64,000 nucleotides of DNA from Opitutaceae bacterium (GCA_030693515.1 JAUYAK010000083.1:1-64000), one strand, 5' to 3'. Counted from the stretch's first letter, positions 1-8,672 are shown. Notes: generated from the letters alone by a model not told the origin. Program-made: numbers and translations.

Positions 1-6
1 GCGGCG

Positions 7-1314
7 GTGGCGCAGGCCGGCGTGCCGCACGGCTCGCGCGAGGGCGGCTGGCTGCCGGATTTGGTTTACACTGGGGAAAAATTTGAGAGCGGCCTCGCGT
101 TTTTTGCCGATGCGAACGGGCGTCTCACGCGATTCTCGCGCGAACCCGCCGATCTCACGGCGGCCCGCCGGCTGGAGGGGCAGGCCGCGCTGCCCGGGCT
201 CGTCAACGCCCACTCGCACGCCTGGCACCGCGCGCTGCGCGGCCGGGCCGAGTCGCTCGATCGCGCCTTGGCGGGGCTCGGTGACGAGGAGGTCTTCGAC
301 ACGGCCCGGATGGTGTTTCTCGAAATGCTCACCGCCGGCATCACGTGCGTGGGCGAATTCCATTTTCTCCGCGCGCGGCCCGATGGCTCGCCGTGGCCGG
401 AGCCGCACCACCTGGTGGCCGAGATCATCCGCGCGGCGCACGAAGTGGGTCTGCGCATCGCCCTGCTCAACACCGCCTGCGAGGACACCGTGCCCGGGCG
501 CTGCCGCCACGCGGGGGCCGAGGCGTGGGTGCGCGAGATGGAGGCGTTGCGCGGCGTGGTGGAGAAAAACTATCTCGCCGACGAGGTCTGGCTCGGCGCG
601 GGCGTGCATGCGCTCGGCGCGCTGCCGCCGGATCAGCTCAAGGCAATCGCGGGCCACGCGAGGGCGCAGCGCCTGCGGCTGCATGCGCACGTGGCGGTGG
701 CGACGGCCGCGGGCCGCACGCCCTTGGCTGAACTCGCTGAGTTGGGATTTCTCGACAAGCGCTTCACGGCCGTCGATGCGGGGCAGTTGGGTGACGAGGA
801 AGTGAAACTGCTCGGCACCGCGCGCGCGCTGGTGTGCGCGTGCCCCGGCGGCTCGCTGGCGGCGGGGCAGGGCGTCGCGCCCGTGGAGAAACTGCTCGCG
901 GCCGGCGCGGGCGTGGCGCTCGGCACCGACACGCACGCGCGCACCGACCTCATCGGCGAGGCCCGGCTGCTTGAGCTGCTCCTGCGCGGCGCGACCGGGC
1001 GGCGCAGTGCGCTGGCGGCGCCGGCGCTCTTTCATGCGGCGACGGTCGGCGGGGCGCGCAGCCTCGGCGCCACCGGCGGCGCGCTGGAGGTGGGGCGGCC
1101 GGCGGATTTTTTCACCGTGAACCTGCACGACCCCTCGATCGCGGGGGCCGACGCGGCGTCACTCTTGGCGGCGCTTGTCTTTGGCTTCGAGCGTCGTGCG
1201 ATTCGCGACGTGTGGATCGGCGGGCGCCAGCGCATCGCGGCCGGCCGCCATGTGATGCACGGCCCGATCATCGGGCGGTTTGCCGACGGGCAGAAGAAAC
1301 TCTGGGGCGGCTGA
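7..1314 (+). CDS. hutF: HutF-like formimidoylglutamate deiminase (amidohydrolase), 5' end possibly outside window
   Basis: Metal-dependent amidohydrolase. The closest match is N-formimidoyl-L-glutamate deiminase, which hydrolyses formimidoylglutamate to formylglutamate in histidine breakdown. The metal motif NAHSHAWHRAL (His69 and His71) and GITCVGEFHF (about residues 110-119) match the HutF subgroup. A histidine near 225 (LHAHV) and Asp in GTDTHARTD near 309 complete an amidohydrolase metal/catalytic set. Length, 435 residues, is near the usual 450. The frame stays open to the left edge and the start used here is a GTG, so the true start could lie upstream. No other hut gene is visible to the right. 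A related guanine-deaminase-type amidohydrolase cannot be excluded. Confidence 0.72.
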   Translation: MAQAGVPHGSREGGWLPDLVYTGEKFESGLAFFADANGRLTRFSREPADLTAARRLEGQAALPGLVNAHSHAWHRALRGRAESLDRALAGLGDEEVFDTARMVFLEMLTAGITCVGEFHFLRARPDGSPWPEPHHLVAEIIRAAHEVGLRIALLNTACEDTVPGRCRHAGAEAWVREMEALRGVVEKNYLADEVWLGAGVHALGALPPDQLKAIAGHARAQRLRLHAHVAVATAAGRTPLAELAELGFLDKRFTAVDAGQLGDEEVKLLGTARALVCACPGGSLAAGQGVAPVEKLLAAGAGVALGTDTHARTDLIGEARLLELLLRGATGRRSALAAPALFHAATVGGARSLGATGGALEVGRPADFFTVNLHDPSIAGADAASLLAALVFGFERRAIRDVWIGGRQRIAAGRHVMHGPIIGRFADGQKKLWGG

Positions 1315-1361
1315 AATTTAGGAACGAATCCGGCCGCCGCGGTTCATACCGCGTGCCTGCC

Positions 1362-1883
1362 ATGTCCGTCGTCCCGCGCGCCCTGCCCCTCGCGTTTTGC
1401 CTGATATCCGCGATTGGGCCGATCCAGGCCCAGACGGCGGAGCTGCCGCCGATCTTTGCGCCCCGCCCGGTGGCAAAGGAGAGCGCGGAGCCCGTTGCGA
1501 ACCGCGCGCCGTCGCGGATGCGTGCGCAGCTCAACGAGGCGATTCTCGCGCTGGTGGCGGTCACGCCCGCGCCCACTGCGGCAGCGGACGAAGCGGGAGG
1601 ATCACCGACGGTGACGGCTGACGGCGTGGTCATGATGAAACGTTTTCTCGTGAAATCAGTGGCGCCCAGCGCAAACGAGATTTCGCCGCCGCCGGCGCTG
1701 CGGCTACTGCATTTCGCGCCCGTCGAGCGCGCGGCGCGGCGGACGAAGCCGGCCTGGCAGATGCCGCTGCTCCATCTCGCAGGCGGCTATCTGCACCTGG
1801 ACGTGGTGAACGGCGGCGGGCAGGGCTTGGATCACGGCCGGGATTTCACGCGCGCGGAACTCGGTTTCACGAAGCGCTTCTAG
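1362..1883 (+). CDS. Small secreted protein of unknown function
   Basis: 173-residue protein that I do not recognise. It starts with a clear signal peptide (about residues 1-24, hydrophobic PLAFCLISAIG, cleavage near IQAQ-TAE), so it is probably exported. The mature part is Ala/Pro rich, with a short conserved-looking tail (LLHLAGGYLHLDVVNGGGQG) ending in Phe, as outer-membrane-associated proteins often do. The ATG at 1362 is preferred over the longer in-frame opening because the hydrophobic signal begins there. It lies 47 bases after the HutF-like gene. Function unknown. Confidence 0.55.
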   Translation: MSVVPRALPLAFCLISAIGPIQAQTAELPPIFAPRPVAKESAEPVANRAPSRMRAQLNEAILALVAVTPAPTAAADEAGGSPTVTADGVVMMKRFLVKSVAPSANEISPPPALRLLHFAPVERAARRTKPAWQMPLLHLAGGYLHLDVVNGGGQGLDHGRDFTRAELGFTKRF

Positions 1884-1957
1884 CGCCGGTGGAAAATGGC
1901 CCGGCCGGCGCGGCGTTCCTTGACCGCGGCGCAGGGCCCGGCTTTTTCTCGCGGCGC

Positions 1958-2833
1958 ATGTCCCTCACACTCGTCGTCCTCGCCGCCGGCATGGGCTCCC
2001 GCTACGGCGGCCTGAAGCAAATCGATCCGGTCGGGCCGGGCGGGGAGACGGTGCTGGACTATGCGGTGTTCGATGCCGTGCGGGCGGGCTTCACGCGCGT
2101 GGTCTTCGTGATCCGTCGCGATTTCGAGGCGCTCTTCCGGGCAAAAATTGGCGCGCGCTACGCGGGACGCATCGCGGTGGACTACGTGTTCCAGTCGCTG
2201 GACGCGCTGCCCGCGGGCTTCACGGTGCCCGCCGGGCGCGAGAAGCCCTGGGGCACGGGCCACGCGGTCTGGTGCGCGCGCGACGCCCTCGGCGGAAACT
2301 TCGCCGTGATCAACGCCGACGATTTCTATGGCGCGGACTCGTTGGCGCAGCTCGCGCGCTTCCTCGGCGCGGCGCGGGGCGGCGAGTTTGCCATGGTCGG
2401 CTTCCGGCTGGCCAACACCCTCTCGGAACACGGCCTCGTATCGCGTGGGGTCTGCGCGACGGGCCGCGACGGCGCGCTGCGCTCCATCGTCGAGCACACG
2501 GGTATCGCCCCGGCCGAAGTGGGCGCGGGCCGGAAATTTTCCGGCGACGAAGTGGTTTCGATGAACTGTTGGGGTTTCACCCCGGCGCTGTTCGCGGGGC
2601 TCGACGCGCAGTTCCGGGAGTTCCTTGCGGCGCGCGGCGCGGAGCCGAAGGCCGAGTTCTACCTCCCCGCCTCCGTCTCGACGATGATCGAGCGCGGCGA
2701 GGCGCGCGTGCGCGTGCTGCCGACGGAGAGCGCGTGGTTTGGCGTCACGTATCGCGAGGACAAGCCGCGCGTGGAGGCGGCGATCGCGGAGTTGGTGGCG
2801 CGAGGACTTTATCCGGCGAAGCTATGGGCGTGA
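1958..2833 (+). CDS. Sugar-phosphate nucleotidyltransferase
   Basis: 291-residue NTP_transferase-fold protein, cytoplasmic, expected to activate a sugar-1-phosphate or similar alcohol phosphate with a nucleotide. The N-terminal nucleotide-binding loop reads LAAGMGSRYGGLKQ (residues 8-21), a variant of GxGTR(L) with Ser for Thr. NADDFYG near 122-128 supplies the metal-binding aspartates. Substrate cannot be told from sequence. The ATG at 1958 is chosen because the loop must lie near the N-terminus; upstream codons in the same frame look like noise. It follows the small secreted protein by 74 bases. Confidence 0.75.
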   Translation: MSLTLVVLAAGMGSRYGGLKQIDPVGPGGETVLDYAVFDAVRAGFTRVVFVIRRDFEALFRAKIGARYAGRIAVDYVFQSLDALPAGFTVPAGREKPWGTGHAVWCARDALGGNFAVINADDFYGADSLAQLARFLGAARGGEFAMVGFRLANTLSEHGLVSRGVCATGRDGALRSIVEHTGIAPAEVGAGRKFSGDEVVSMNCWGFTPALFAGLDAQFREFLAARGAEPKAEFYLPASVSTMIERGEARVRVLPTESAWFGVTYREDKPRVEAAIAELVARGLYPAKLWA

Positions 2834-2841
2834 GCCGTCAA

Positions 2842-2900
2842 AGGTCGCACTTCCTGTTTCTCTTCTCCGTGCCGCTGTGTCTCTGTGGTTGAACTCCGTC
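2842..2900. repeat. Dispersed spacer repeat (TETQRH type)
   Basis: The spacer before the PIG-L gene holds CCGCTGTGTCTCTGTGG followed by TTGAA. On the minus strand this translates as TTETQRHGEE. From memory, that peptide signature recurs in spurious ORFs of many planctomycete, verrucomicrobial and cyanobacterial genomes because it comes from a dispersed noncoding repeat. No coding role is claimed. A GTG at 2885 inside the repeat is the longer alternative start of the next gene and is rejected. Confidence 0.4.
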
Positions 2901-2905
2901 TCGCC

Positions 2906-3769
2906 ATGAAGCTCTCCCGCCCCGAAGCCGACATCTTTCTCCCCCACGCGCAGCCCGGCCTCACGCCCGCCGCCGCGCTCGCGCGCACCACGAACCTCTG
3001 CGTGATCGCCCACCAGGACGACATCGAGATCAACGCCTACCCCGGCGTCGCCGAATGCTACGGCCGCGCGGGCAAGTTTTTCACCGGCGTCGTGATGACC
3101 AACGGCGCCGGCTCCGCCCGCACCGGCCGCTACGCCCAGACCACCGACGCCGAGATGCAGATTGTCCGCCGCGAGGAGCAGCGCCGCGCCGCCGAGATCG
3201 GGCGATACAACCTCCAGCTCCAGCTCGCGCACCCGAGCGGAGACGTGAAGCAATCCGGCCACCCCGGCGTCGCCGCCGATCTCGCCGCGATCTTCGGCGG
3301 CTGCGGGCCGGCGCTTGAGACCGTCTATCTCCACCAACCCGCCGACAAGCACGACACGCACGTCGCCTGTTTCCTCCGCTGCCTTGAGGCGATCCGCGCG
3401 CTGCCCGCCGCGCGCCGCCCGCGCCGCGTGCTCGGCATCGAGGGCTGGCGCGACCTCGACTGGCTGGCCGATGCCGACAAGGTCGCGATGGACGCGAGCC
3501 CGCACCCCGACCTCGCGCGCGACCTCGTCGCGGTCTTCGACTCGCAGATCGCCGGCGGCAAACGCTACGACCTCGCCGCCCTCGGCCGCCGCGTGGCCAA
3601 CGCCACCTTCTTCGCCTCCCATGCGACCGACACGGCGACGGCCGTCTCGTTCGCGATGGACCTCACGCCGCTCGTGCGCGATGACACGCTGAGCGTGCGC
3701 GACTTCACGCTGGGCCATATCGAGAAGCTGCGGGCGGATGTGGCGGGGCGGTTGGAGCGGTTTGAGTGA
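2906..3769 (+). CDS. PIG-L family deacetylase
   Basis: 287-residue protein of the PIG-L/LmbE zinc deacetylase family, which removes acetyl groups from GlcNAc-type substrates. The metal motif AHQDDIE (about residues 33-39) matches AHPDDE with Gln for Pro. The second metal site is KHDTHVA (about 149-155, the HxxH element). There is no signal peptide, so it is likely cytoplasmic. The ATG at 2906 gives the expected short lead to the motif. It follows the nucleotidyltransferase by 72 bases, containing a repeat, so co-transcription is possible but unproven. Substrate unknown. Confidence 0.82.
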   Translation: MKLSRPEADIFLPHAQPGLTPAAALARTTNLCVIAHQDDIEINAYPGVAECYGRAGKFFTGVVMTNGAGSARTGRYAQTTDAEMQIVRREEQRRAAEIGRYNLQLQLAHPSGDVKQSGHPGVAADLAAIFGGCGPALETVYLHQPADKHDTHVACFLRCLEAIRALPAARRPRRVLGIEGWRDLDWLADADKVAMDASPHPDLARDLVAVFDSQIAGGKRYDLAALGRRVANATFFASHATDTATAVSFAMDLTPLVRDDTLSVRDFTLGHIEKLRADVAGRLERFE

Positions 3770-3784
3770 GCGAAGGCGCGAAGA

Positions 3785-4378
3785 ATGAAGACCGAATTCT
3801 CAAAAGAAATTGCCGACATCCTTCGGAGGAAGCGGGGTTACGCTGACTATTTTCACTTCGGTGATGACAAGCCGGGCACCGAATGTGGGGTCGTTCTCGA
3901 TTGGCTTCATGCCCGATATGGAAATGGAGAAGAGCGTTTTACGACCATGGAGTTTTTGGCTCCTCCGCTTGATCCGCCGGATGTCATATTAGTCGATCAC
4001 GAGTCCTGCCGACATGGTTTGGAAGTTACCGAGTTGGTGGATCACTCAACACTTGCCGCGCACATCAAACACCAATCCTTGGATTGGAAGGAATATGAGG
4101 AGACTGAGCTTTCCCGTTTGATCGTTGAGCGAATCGGAAAAAAGGATGGCAAGCCGTTTAGGAACGGCCCGTTTTTCTCCAAAACATTGCTCATTTACTC
4201 CGATGAACCGGCTATTGCCGGCGGAGAAGGCGCGAAATTCCTTGGCCGATTTCCTCGCGTCTCGTCGGCGTTTTTTGACGAAATCTGGTTTGTCATTCCT
4301 CCCGAAACAAGCCCGCGCGGAGCGGTGTTTGGTTTGGTTCCCGAAGAGAACAACTGCCGAATTTATCAGCTTAAGTGA
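3785..4378 (+). CDS. Orphan protein with possible PD-(D/E)xK-like core, low GC
   Basis: 197 residues, no family recognised. The stretch PPDVILVD ... GLEVTELVD (about residues 60-86) resembles the strand-strand pattern of PD-(D/E)xK nuclease-like folds (acidic residue after Pro, then E-x-T), but the spacing and catalytic Lys are not secure, so this is only a fold suggestion. No signal peptide. Base composition is clearly lower in G+C than both neighbours and codon use differs (many AAA, GAA, TTT), which suggests recent acquisition. It lies 15 bases after the PIG-L gene and 16 bases before iolB on the same strand. Confidence 0.6.
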   Translation: MKTEFSKEIADILRRKRGYADYFHFGDDKPGTECGVVLDWLHARYGNGEERFTTMEFLAPPLDPPDVILVDHESCRHGLEVTELVDHSTLAAHIKHQSLDWKEYEETELSRLIVERIGKKDGKPFRNGPFFSKTLLIYSDEPAIAGGEGAKFLGRFPRVSSAFFDEIWFVIPPETSPRGAVFGLVPEENNCRIYQLK

Positions 4379-4394
4379 CTCGCTTTTGAACTCC

Positions 4395-5246
4395 ATGCCC
4401 CGCCTCCTCCGTGCCCGTGACAACCGCAACCAGCCCATCGTCGCCCCCGGCGACGGCGCGATCACGCGGCTCTGCTATTTCAATCTCCTGCGGCTGCGCG
4501 CCGGCGAGTCGGTCACGCTTGATGTGCCGAGCTGCGAGCTGCTCTGCGTCGTGCTCACGGGGCGCGCGGACATCGCGGCGTGCGCGCAGGAATTCAAGAA
4601 CGTCGGGCGCCGCGCGGATATCTGGGACGGGCCGGCGGACTCGGTTTATTGCGGGACTTGTCCGCGCGTGACGGTGCGCGCGGTGCGCGACGGCACCGAG
4701 GTCGCGGTCGCGGGCGGCGTGTGCTCGACGCCGTTTGCGCCGTTCCGCATCACGCCGGAGGAGGTCGAGATGGTGGAGGTCGGCTCGCACGACACGCATT
4801 CGCGGCGGCGGATTTTTCACATCCTCGGGCAGAATGGCGCGGGCCGCGCGGGCAACCTGCTCGTGAGCGAACTCTACGGCGACGCCGGCTGCTGGTCGGG
4901 CTACCCGCCGCACAAGCACGACACCGACCGCCTGCCCGACGAGACCAACCACGAGGAACTCTACCATTACCGCTACCGGCCGGAAAACGGCTTCGGCGCG
5001 CAGTTCTGCTACGCGGCCGACGGCGGCGGCGCGGAGCCCGAGGTCGTGATGACGCGGCACGGCGACACCTTTTGCATCGACCGCGGCTATCACCCGACGC
5101 TGCGCGCGCCGGGGCACGAAGGCTACATCTTCACCATCCTCGTCGGCGCGCGGCACCGCGGGCTCGTGCAGGCCTTCGAGCCGACGCATGAGCACCTGAC
5201 GGCAAAGATCCCCGGCATCCAGGCGATGCGGGACAAGTTTAGATAA
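4395..5246 (+). CDS. iolB: 5-deoxy-glucuronate isomerase
   Basis: 283-residue cupin-type isomerase converting 5-deoxy-D-glucuronate to 2-deoxy-5-keto-gluconate in myo-inositol breakdown. Family landmarks in order: VEVGSHDTHSRRRIFHIL, GNLLVSELY, CWSGYPPHKHD, EELYHYRYRPENGFG and DRGYHPTLRAPGHEGY. The histidines of HDTH and PPHKHD and the Glu of NHEEL are the expected metal ligands. Length matches the family (about 270). The ATG at 4395 gives the conserved N-terminus; the longer frame runs antisense-like through the preceding gene. No other iol genes are in the window, so the pathway partners must lie elsewhere or the enzyme serves a related sugar acid. Confidence 0.85.
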   Translation: MPRLLRARDNRNQPIVAPGDGAITRLCYFNLLRLRAGESVTLDVPSCELLCVVLTGRADIAACAQEFKNVGRRADIWDGPADSVYCGTCPRVTVRAVRDGTEVAVAGGVCSTPFAPFRITPEEVEMVEVGSHDTHSRRRIFHILGQNGAGRAGNLLVSELYGDAGCWSGYPPHKHDTDRLPDETNHEELYHYRYRPENGFGAQFCYAADGGGAEPEVVMTRHGDTFCIDRGYHPTLRAPGHEGYIFTILVGARHRGLVQAFEPTHEHLTAKIPGIQAMRDKFR

Positions 5247-5250
5247 GTGT

Positions 5251-5343
5251 CGAGGGTGGGGCCCGCTCTCCGAGCGGGCCTGAGTTCCAGCCGGCGAATC
5301 GCCTTACAGCCCAGGCCGGCTGCGGAGAGCCGGCCCCACCTCG
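5251..5343. repeat. Palindromic repeat, family A (copy 1)
   Basis: Imperfect inverted repeat of about 93 bases after iolB. The left arm has GGTGGGGC..GCTCTCCGAGC and the right arm reads back as its complement, around a centre containing GGCGAATCGCC. A second copy of the same family lies at 59682-59770. It could form a long hairpin and might act as a transcription barrier between iolB and the next gene. Confidence 0.8.
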
Positions 5344-5392
5344 ATCCATTCCGCGCTCGCGCCGTGAGGAGGAAGATCGTTTTGCTACCGCA

Positions 5393-7129
5393 ATGCCCAC
5401 CCTGCTTCCCCGCCGTGATTTTCTCCTCTCCACCGGCGCCGTCGCGGCGTTGGCCGCGCTCGCGCCGCGTCTGACGGCAGCAGAAAGCTCCGCCGAGGCC
5501 GGCAAACTCCTCCGCGACGCCATCGCCGCCAACGACGCGCAAATCCCTGCGCTCCTCGCGAAGCAGGAAAAGCGCGCCGGCCACCGCTGGATCGGCGGGA
5601 TGCCCGACGCCAACGGCATCCACACGGTCGCGGGCACGAGCGGTTTTGTCTCGGCGCTCGCCGCGGCGTCGTGCGCGCCGGGCTCGCGTTACCATCGTTC
5701 CACGGAACTGGTCGAGCCGATGCGCGCGGGCATCCGCTACATGCTCGCCGCGCAGCATGCGGACGGGACGGTCGATTACTACGCGACCAATTTCCACTCG
5801 ACACCCGATCTCGCGTTCATCCTCGAGGGCGCGTGTCCCGCGTGCACGCTCCTGCGCGCGAGCCCCGTGCCGGCGGTCGCGGCGGTGGCGGGAGAGCTGG
5901 GGAAATTCATCACCCGCGGCGGCGAGGCGCTCGTGGCCGGCGGCATCCACACGCCCAACCACCGCTGGGTCGTGTGCGCGGCGCTCGCGTGGGTGAATTC
6001 CCTTTTCCCCGACAAGCGCTACGTCGCCCGCGTGGACCAGTGGCTCGCCGAGGGCATCGATCTCGATCCCGATGGGCAATACACGGAGAAGAGCACCACG
6101 GTCTATTCGCCCATCGTGGATCGGGCGCTCATCAACGTCGCGCGGTTGCTGAACCGGCCCGAGCTTTACGAGCCCGTGCGCAAGAATCTCGAGATGACGC
6201 TCTACTACGTCCACCCCGACGGTGAGGTCGTGACCGAGGCCTCGCGCCGGCAGGACCGGGACCAGCGGGGCACGATGCACCGCTATTATTTTTCCTACCG
6301 CACGCTTGCGCTACGCGATGGCAACGGCCGCTTCGCCGCGATGTGCCGCCAGATCGAGGCGGAGACACAGGGGCGGGTGGGGGAGCTGATGACTTTCCTG
6401 CTTGAGCCGGAGTTCAGCCGGCCGCTGCCGCCGAGCGCGCCGCTGCCGACGGATTACGCCAAGGTCTTCGCGCACTCGGCGCTCGCACGCATCCGGCGGG
6501 GATCGGCCAGCGGCACCGTGCTCGCAATGAACCCGGCGTTTTTCTCTTTCCGCCGCGGCAGCGCGGCGCTCGGGGCGGTGCGGCTCGCGAGCGCGTTCTT
6601 CGGAAAGGGCCAGTTCGTGGGCGAGGCGCTCGAGGTGAGCGGCGGCCGCTACATTTTGCGCCAGCAACTCGAGGGGCCGTATTTCCAGCCGCTCACCGCC
6701 GCGCAGATCGCGGACGGCGAGCACACGCGCATGGCGCCCAACGGCACGCTCGCCAACGACAGCCGCGCCAAGCGCGCGCGCAGCGAGATTCAGACGCTCG
6801 AGACGACCGTGACCGTGACGGAAACAGCCGGCCGCTTCGCCCTCTCGATCGCGATCCGCGGCACGGCGTTTGTGCCGGTGGCGGTCGAGCTGGCGTTTCG
6901 GCACGGCGGGAAACTCGAGGGCGTCGAGCCGCTGCCCGACACGAAGGACGCCTATCTCCTGCGCGGCGCCAAGGGCCGCTACGTCTCCGGCAGCGACGCC
7001 ATCGAGTTTGGGCCCGGACTCGCCGAGCATACCTACGCGCAGGTGCGCGGCGCGTTGCCCAAATGGGATGGCCAAAGCGTCTATCTCACCGGCACGACCC
7101 CGTGCGAGTTCACCCTCAATATCGGCTGA
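5393..7129 (+). CDS. Tat-exported putative polysaccharide-active enzyme (alpha/alpha toroid-like)
   Basis: 578 residues. The N-terminus has a twin-arginine signal (RRDFLLSTGAVAALAAL, residues 7-23), so a folded protein is probably exported. The middle is helix-rich with GIHTPNHRWVV (about 183-193), followed by a YTEKSTTVYSPIVDRALI segment and a RGTMHRYYFSYR motif. The last 200 residues are beta-rich. This helical-toroid-then-beta layout is typical of heparinase-like polysaccharide lyases and related glycosidases, but no specific family is claimed. His, Tyr and Arg in the motifs named are candidate catalytic residues. It is followed after one base by a sulfatase, which supports a role in degrading a sulfated, uronate-containing polymer. 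Confidence 0.6.
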   Translation: MPTLLPRRDFLLSTGAVAALAALAPRLTAAESSAEAGKLLRDAIAANDAQIPALLAKQEKRAGHRWIGGMPDANGIHTVAGTSGFVSALAAASCAPGSRYHRSTELVEPMRAGIRYMLAAQHADGTVDYYATNFHSTPDLAFILEGACPACTLLRASPVPAVAAVAGELGKFITRGGEALVAGGIHTPNHRWVVCAALAWVNSLFPDKRYVARVDQWLAEGIDLDPDGQYTEKSTTVYSPIVDRALINVARLLNRPELYEPVRKNLEMTLYYVHPDGEVVTEASRRQDRDQRGTMHRYYFSYRTLALRDGNGRFAAMCRQIEAETQGRVGELMTFLLEPEFSRPLPPSAPLPTDYAKVFAHSALARIRRGSASGTVLAMNPAFFSFRRGSAALGAVRLASAFFGKGQFVGEALEVSGGRYILRQQLEGPYFQPLTAAQIADGEHTRMAPNGTLANDSRAKRARSEIQTLETTVTVTETAGRFALSIAIRGTAFVPVAVELAFRHGGKLEGVEPLPDTKDAYLLRGAKGRYVSGSDAIEFGPGLAEHTYAQVRGALPKWDGQSVYLTGTTPCEFTLNIG

Positions 7130-7130
7130 C

Positions 7131-8672
7131 ATGAAGACACTCCTCGCCCTGTCCGCGCTGCTCGTCGGCGCCACGGCCCTGTCCTCCGCGCCCGCGACCA
7201 AGCCCAACATCCTCTACATCCTCGCCGACGACATGGGCGTGGGCGATGTGTCGGCGCTCAATCCCCAGTCCGCCTGGAAAACGCCGCACCTTGACCGGCT
7301 CGCGCGCGAGGGCATGGCGTTCACCGATGCGCACTCCGCCTCCGGGGTCTGCACCCCGAGCCGCTACACACTGCTCACGGGCCGCTACTCATGGCGCTCG
7401 AAAATGAAGAAAGGCGTGCTCCAAGGCTACAGCCCCGCGCTGCTCGAACCGGGCCGCGTGACGGTGGCGGAATTTTTGCGCCGCCAAGGCTACGCAACGG
7501 CGGCCGTGGGCAAATGGCACCTCGGCCTTGATTGGGCGAAGACCGGTCCGCAGCCCGAGGACGTGGATTTTACGAAGCCTTTTGCCAACGGCCCGCGCGC
7601 GCACGGCTTCGAGCGGTTCTTCGGCATCAGCGCCTCGCTCGACATGCCTCCCTACGTGTGGCTGCGCGACGACCGCGCGACGAGCGTGCCGACCGGCACC
7701 ATCGGCGACAGCCCGGCGCCGAAGCTCTGGCGCGGCGGTCCGATCGCGGCGGACTTCAAGATGGAGGACGTGCAAACGCGGTTCACGGATGAGAGCATCG
7801 CCTTCATCGACGCCCACGCCGCGGCCCGCGACGGCCGGCCGTTCTTCCTCTATGTGCCGCTCGCCTCCCCGCACACCCCGGTGCTGCCGACCGGAAAATT
7901 CGACGGCCTCACGCGCACCACGCCCTACGGCGACTTTGTCGCGCAGGTCGATGCCGACATCGGCCGCCTGCTCGCCGCGCTGGATCGGCACGGCCTCGCG
8001 TCGAACACGCTCGTGATTTTCACCGCCGACAACGGCTTCGCGCCGCCCGGCGGCCTTGAGGCTTTGAAGAAAATCGGCCACGACCCGAGCGCCGGCTTCC
8101 GTGGCTACAAGGCCGACGTCTTCGAGGGCGGCCACCGCGTGCCGTTTCTCGCCCGCTGGCCGGGCGTCACGCCTGCCGGCACACGTTGCGCCGAGACCAT
8201 CGGCCAGCTCGATCTGTTTGCGACGTGCGCGGAAATCCTCGGTGCCAAGCTCCCTGCCGACACCGCCGAAGACAGCGTGAGTTTTCTGGGGCTGCTTCGC
8301 GGGCAAAACGCCCCGCGCGCCGCCTCGCTCGTGAACCACAGCGCCGACGGCGAATTCGCGATTCGCGACGGGAAATGGAAACTCATCCTCCACCCTGGCT
8401 CCGGCGGCTGGAGCGCGCCCACCGCCACGCCGTCGCAATGGCTCCCGGTCCCCAAGGCCGATCTCTCGAAGCTCCCGCCCTTTCAGCTCTACGATCTCGC
8501 GGCCGATCCGGCGGAGACGAAGAACCTCGCCGCCGTCCACCGGGAGGTCGTGCAGCGGCTCGGTCGCGCGATGCGGGAACTCATTGAGCGCGGGCGCAGC
8601 ACGCCGGGTGCGCCGCAGGCCAACGCCGGGGGCCCGTGGCCGCAGACGGCTTGGATGGAAAAATTCAAATGA
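7131..8672 (+). CDS. Secreted S1-family sulfatase (arylsulfatase-like)
   Basis: 513-residue sulfatase that hydrolyses sulfate esters, probably on polysaccharide substrates outside the cytoplasm. Signal peptide residues 1-20. The metal strand is NILYILADDMGVGD. The formylglycine-forming motif is CTPSR with Cys74, followed by LLTGRY. GKWHLG, FFLYVPLASPHTPV and TADNGF carry the other active-site residues. Length is typical for S1. Activity needs a formylglycine-generating enzyme encoded elsewhere. The start ATG lies one base after the stop of the preceding enzyme gene, so the two are almost certainly one operon. The stop overlaps the possible ATG of the next gene (ATGA). Confidence 0.92.
   Translation: MKTLLALSALLVGATALSSAPATKPNILYILADDMGVGDVSALNPQSAWKTPHLDRLAREGMAFTDAHSASGVCTPSRYTLLTGRYSWRSKMKKGVLQGYSPALLEPGRVTVAEFLRRQGYATAAVGKWHLGLDWAKTGPQPEDVDFTKPFANGPRAHGFERFFGISASLDMPPYVWLRDDRATSVPTGTIGDSPAPKLWRGGPIAADFKMEDVQTRFTDESIAFIDAHAAARDGRPFFLYVPLASPHTPVLPTGKFDGLTRTTPYGDFVAQVDADIGRLLAALDRHGLASNTLVIFTADNGFAPPGGLEALKKIGHDPSAGFRGYKADVFEGGHRVPFLARWPGVTPAGTRCAETIGQLDLFATCAEILGAKLPADTAEDSVSFLGLLRGQNAPRAASLVNHSADGEFAIRDGKWKLILHPGSGGWSAPTATPSQWLPVPKADLSKLPPFQLYDLAADPAETKNLAAVHREVVQRLGRAMRELIERGRSTPGAPQANAGGPWPQTAWMEKFK

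Noticed and set aside
5251-5343. Rho-independent terminator after iolB
   Set aside because: The inverted repeat is long and imperfect with no T-run and recurs elsewhere, so it is listed as a repeat.
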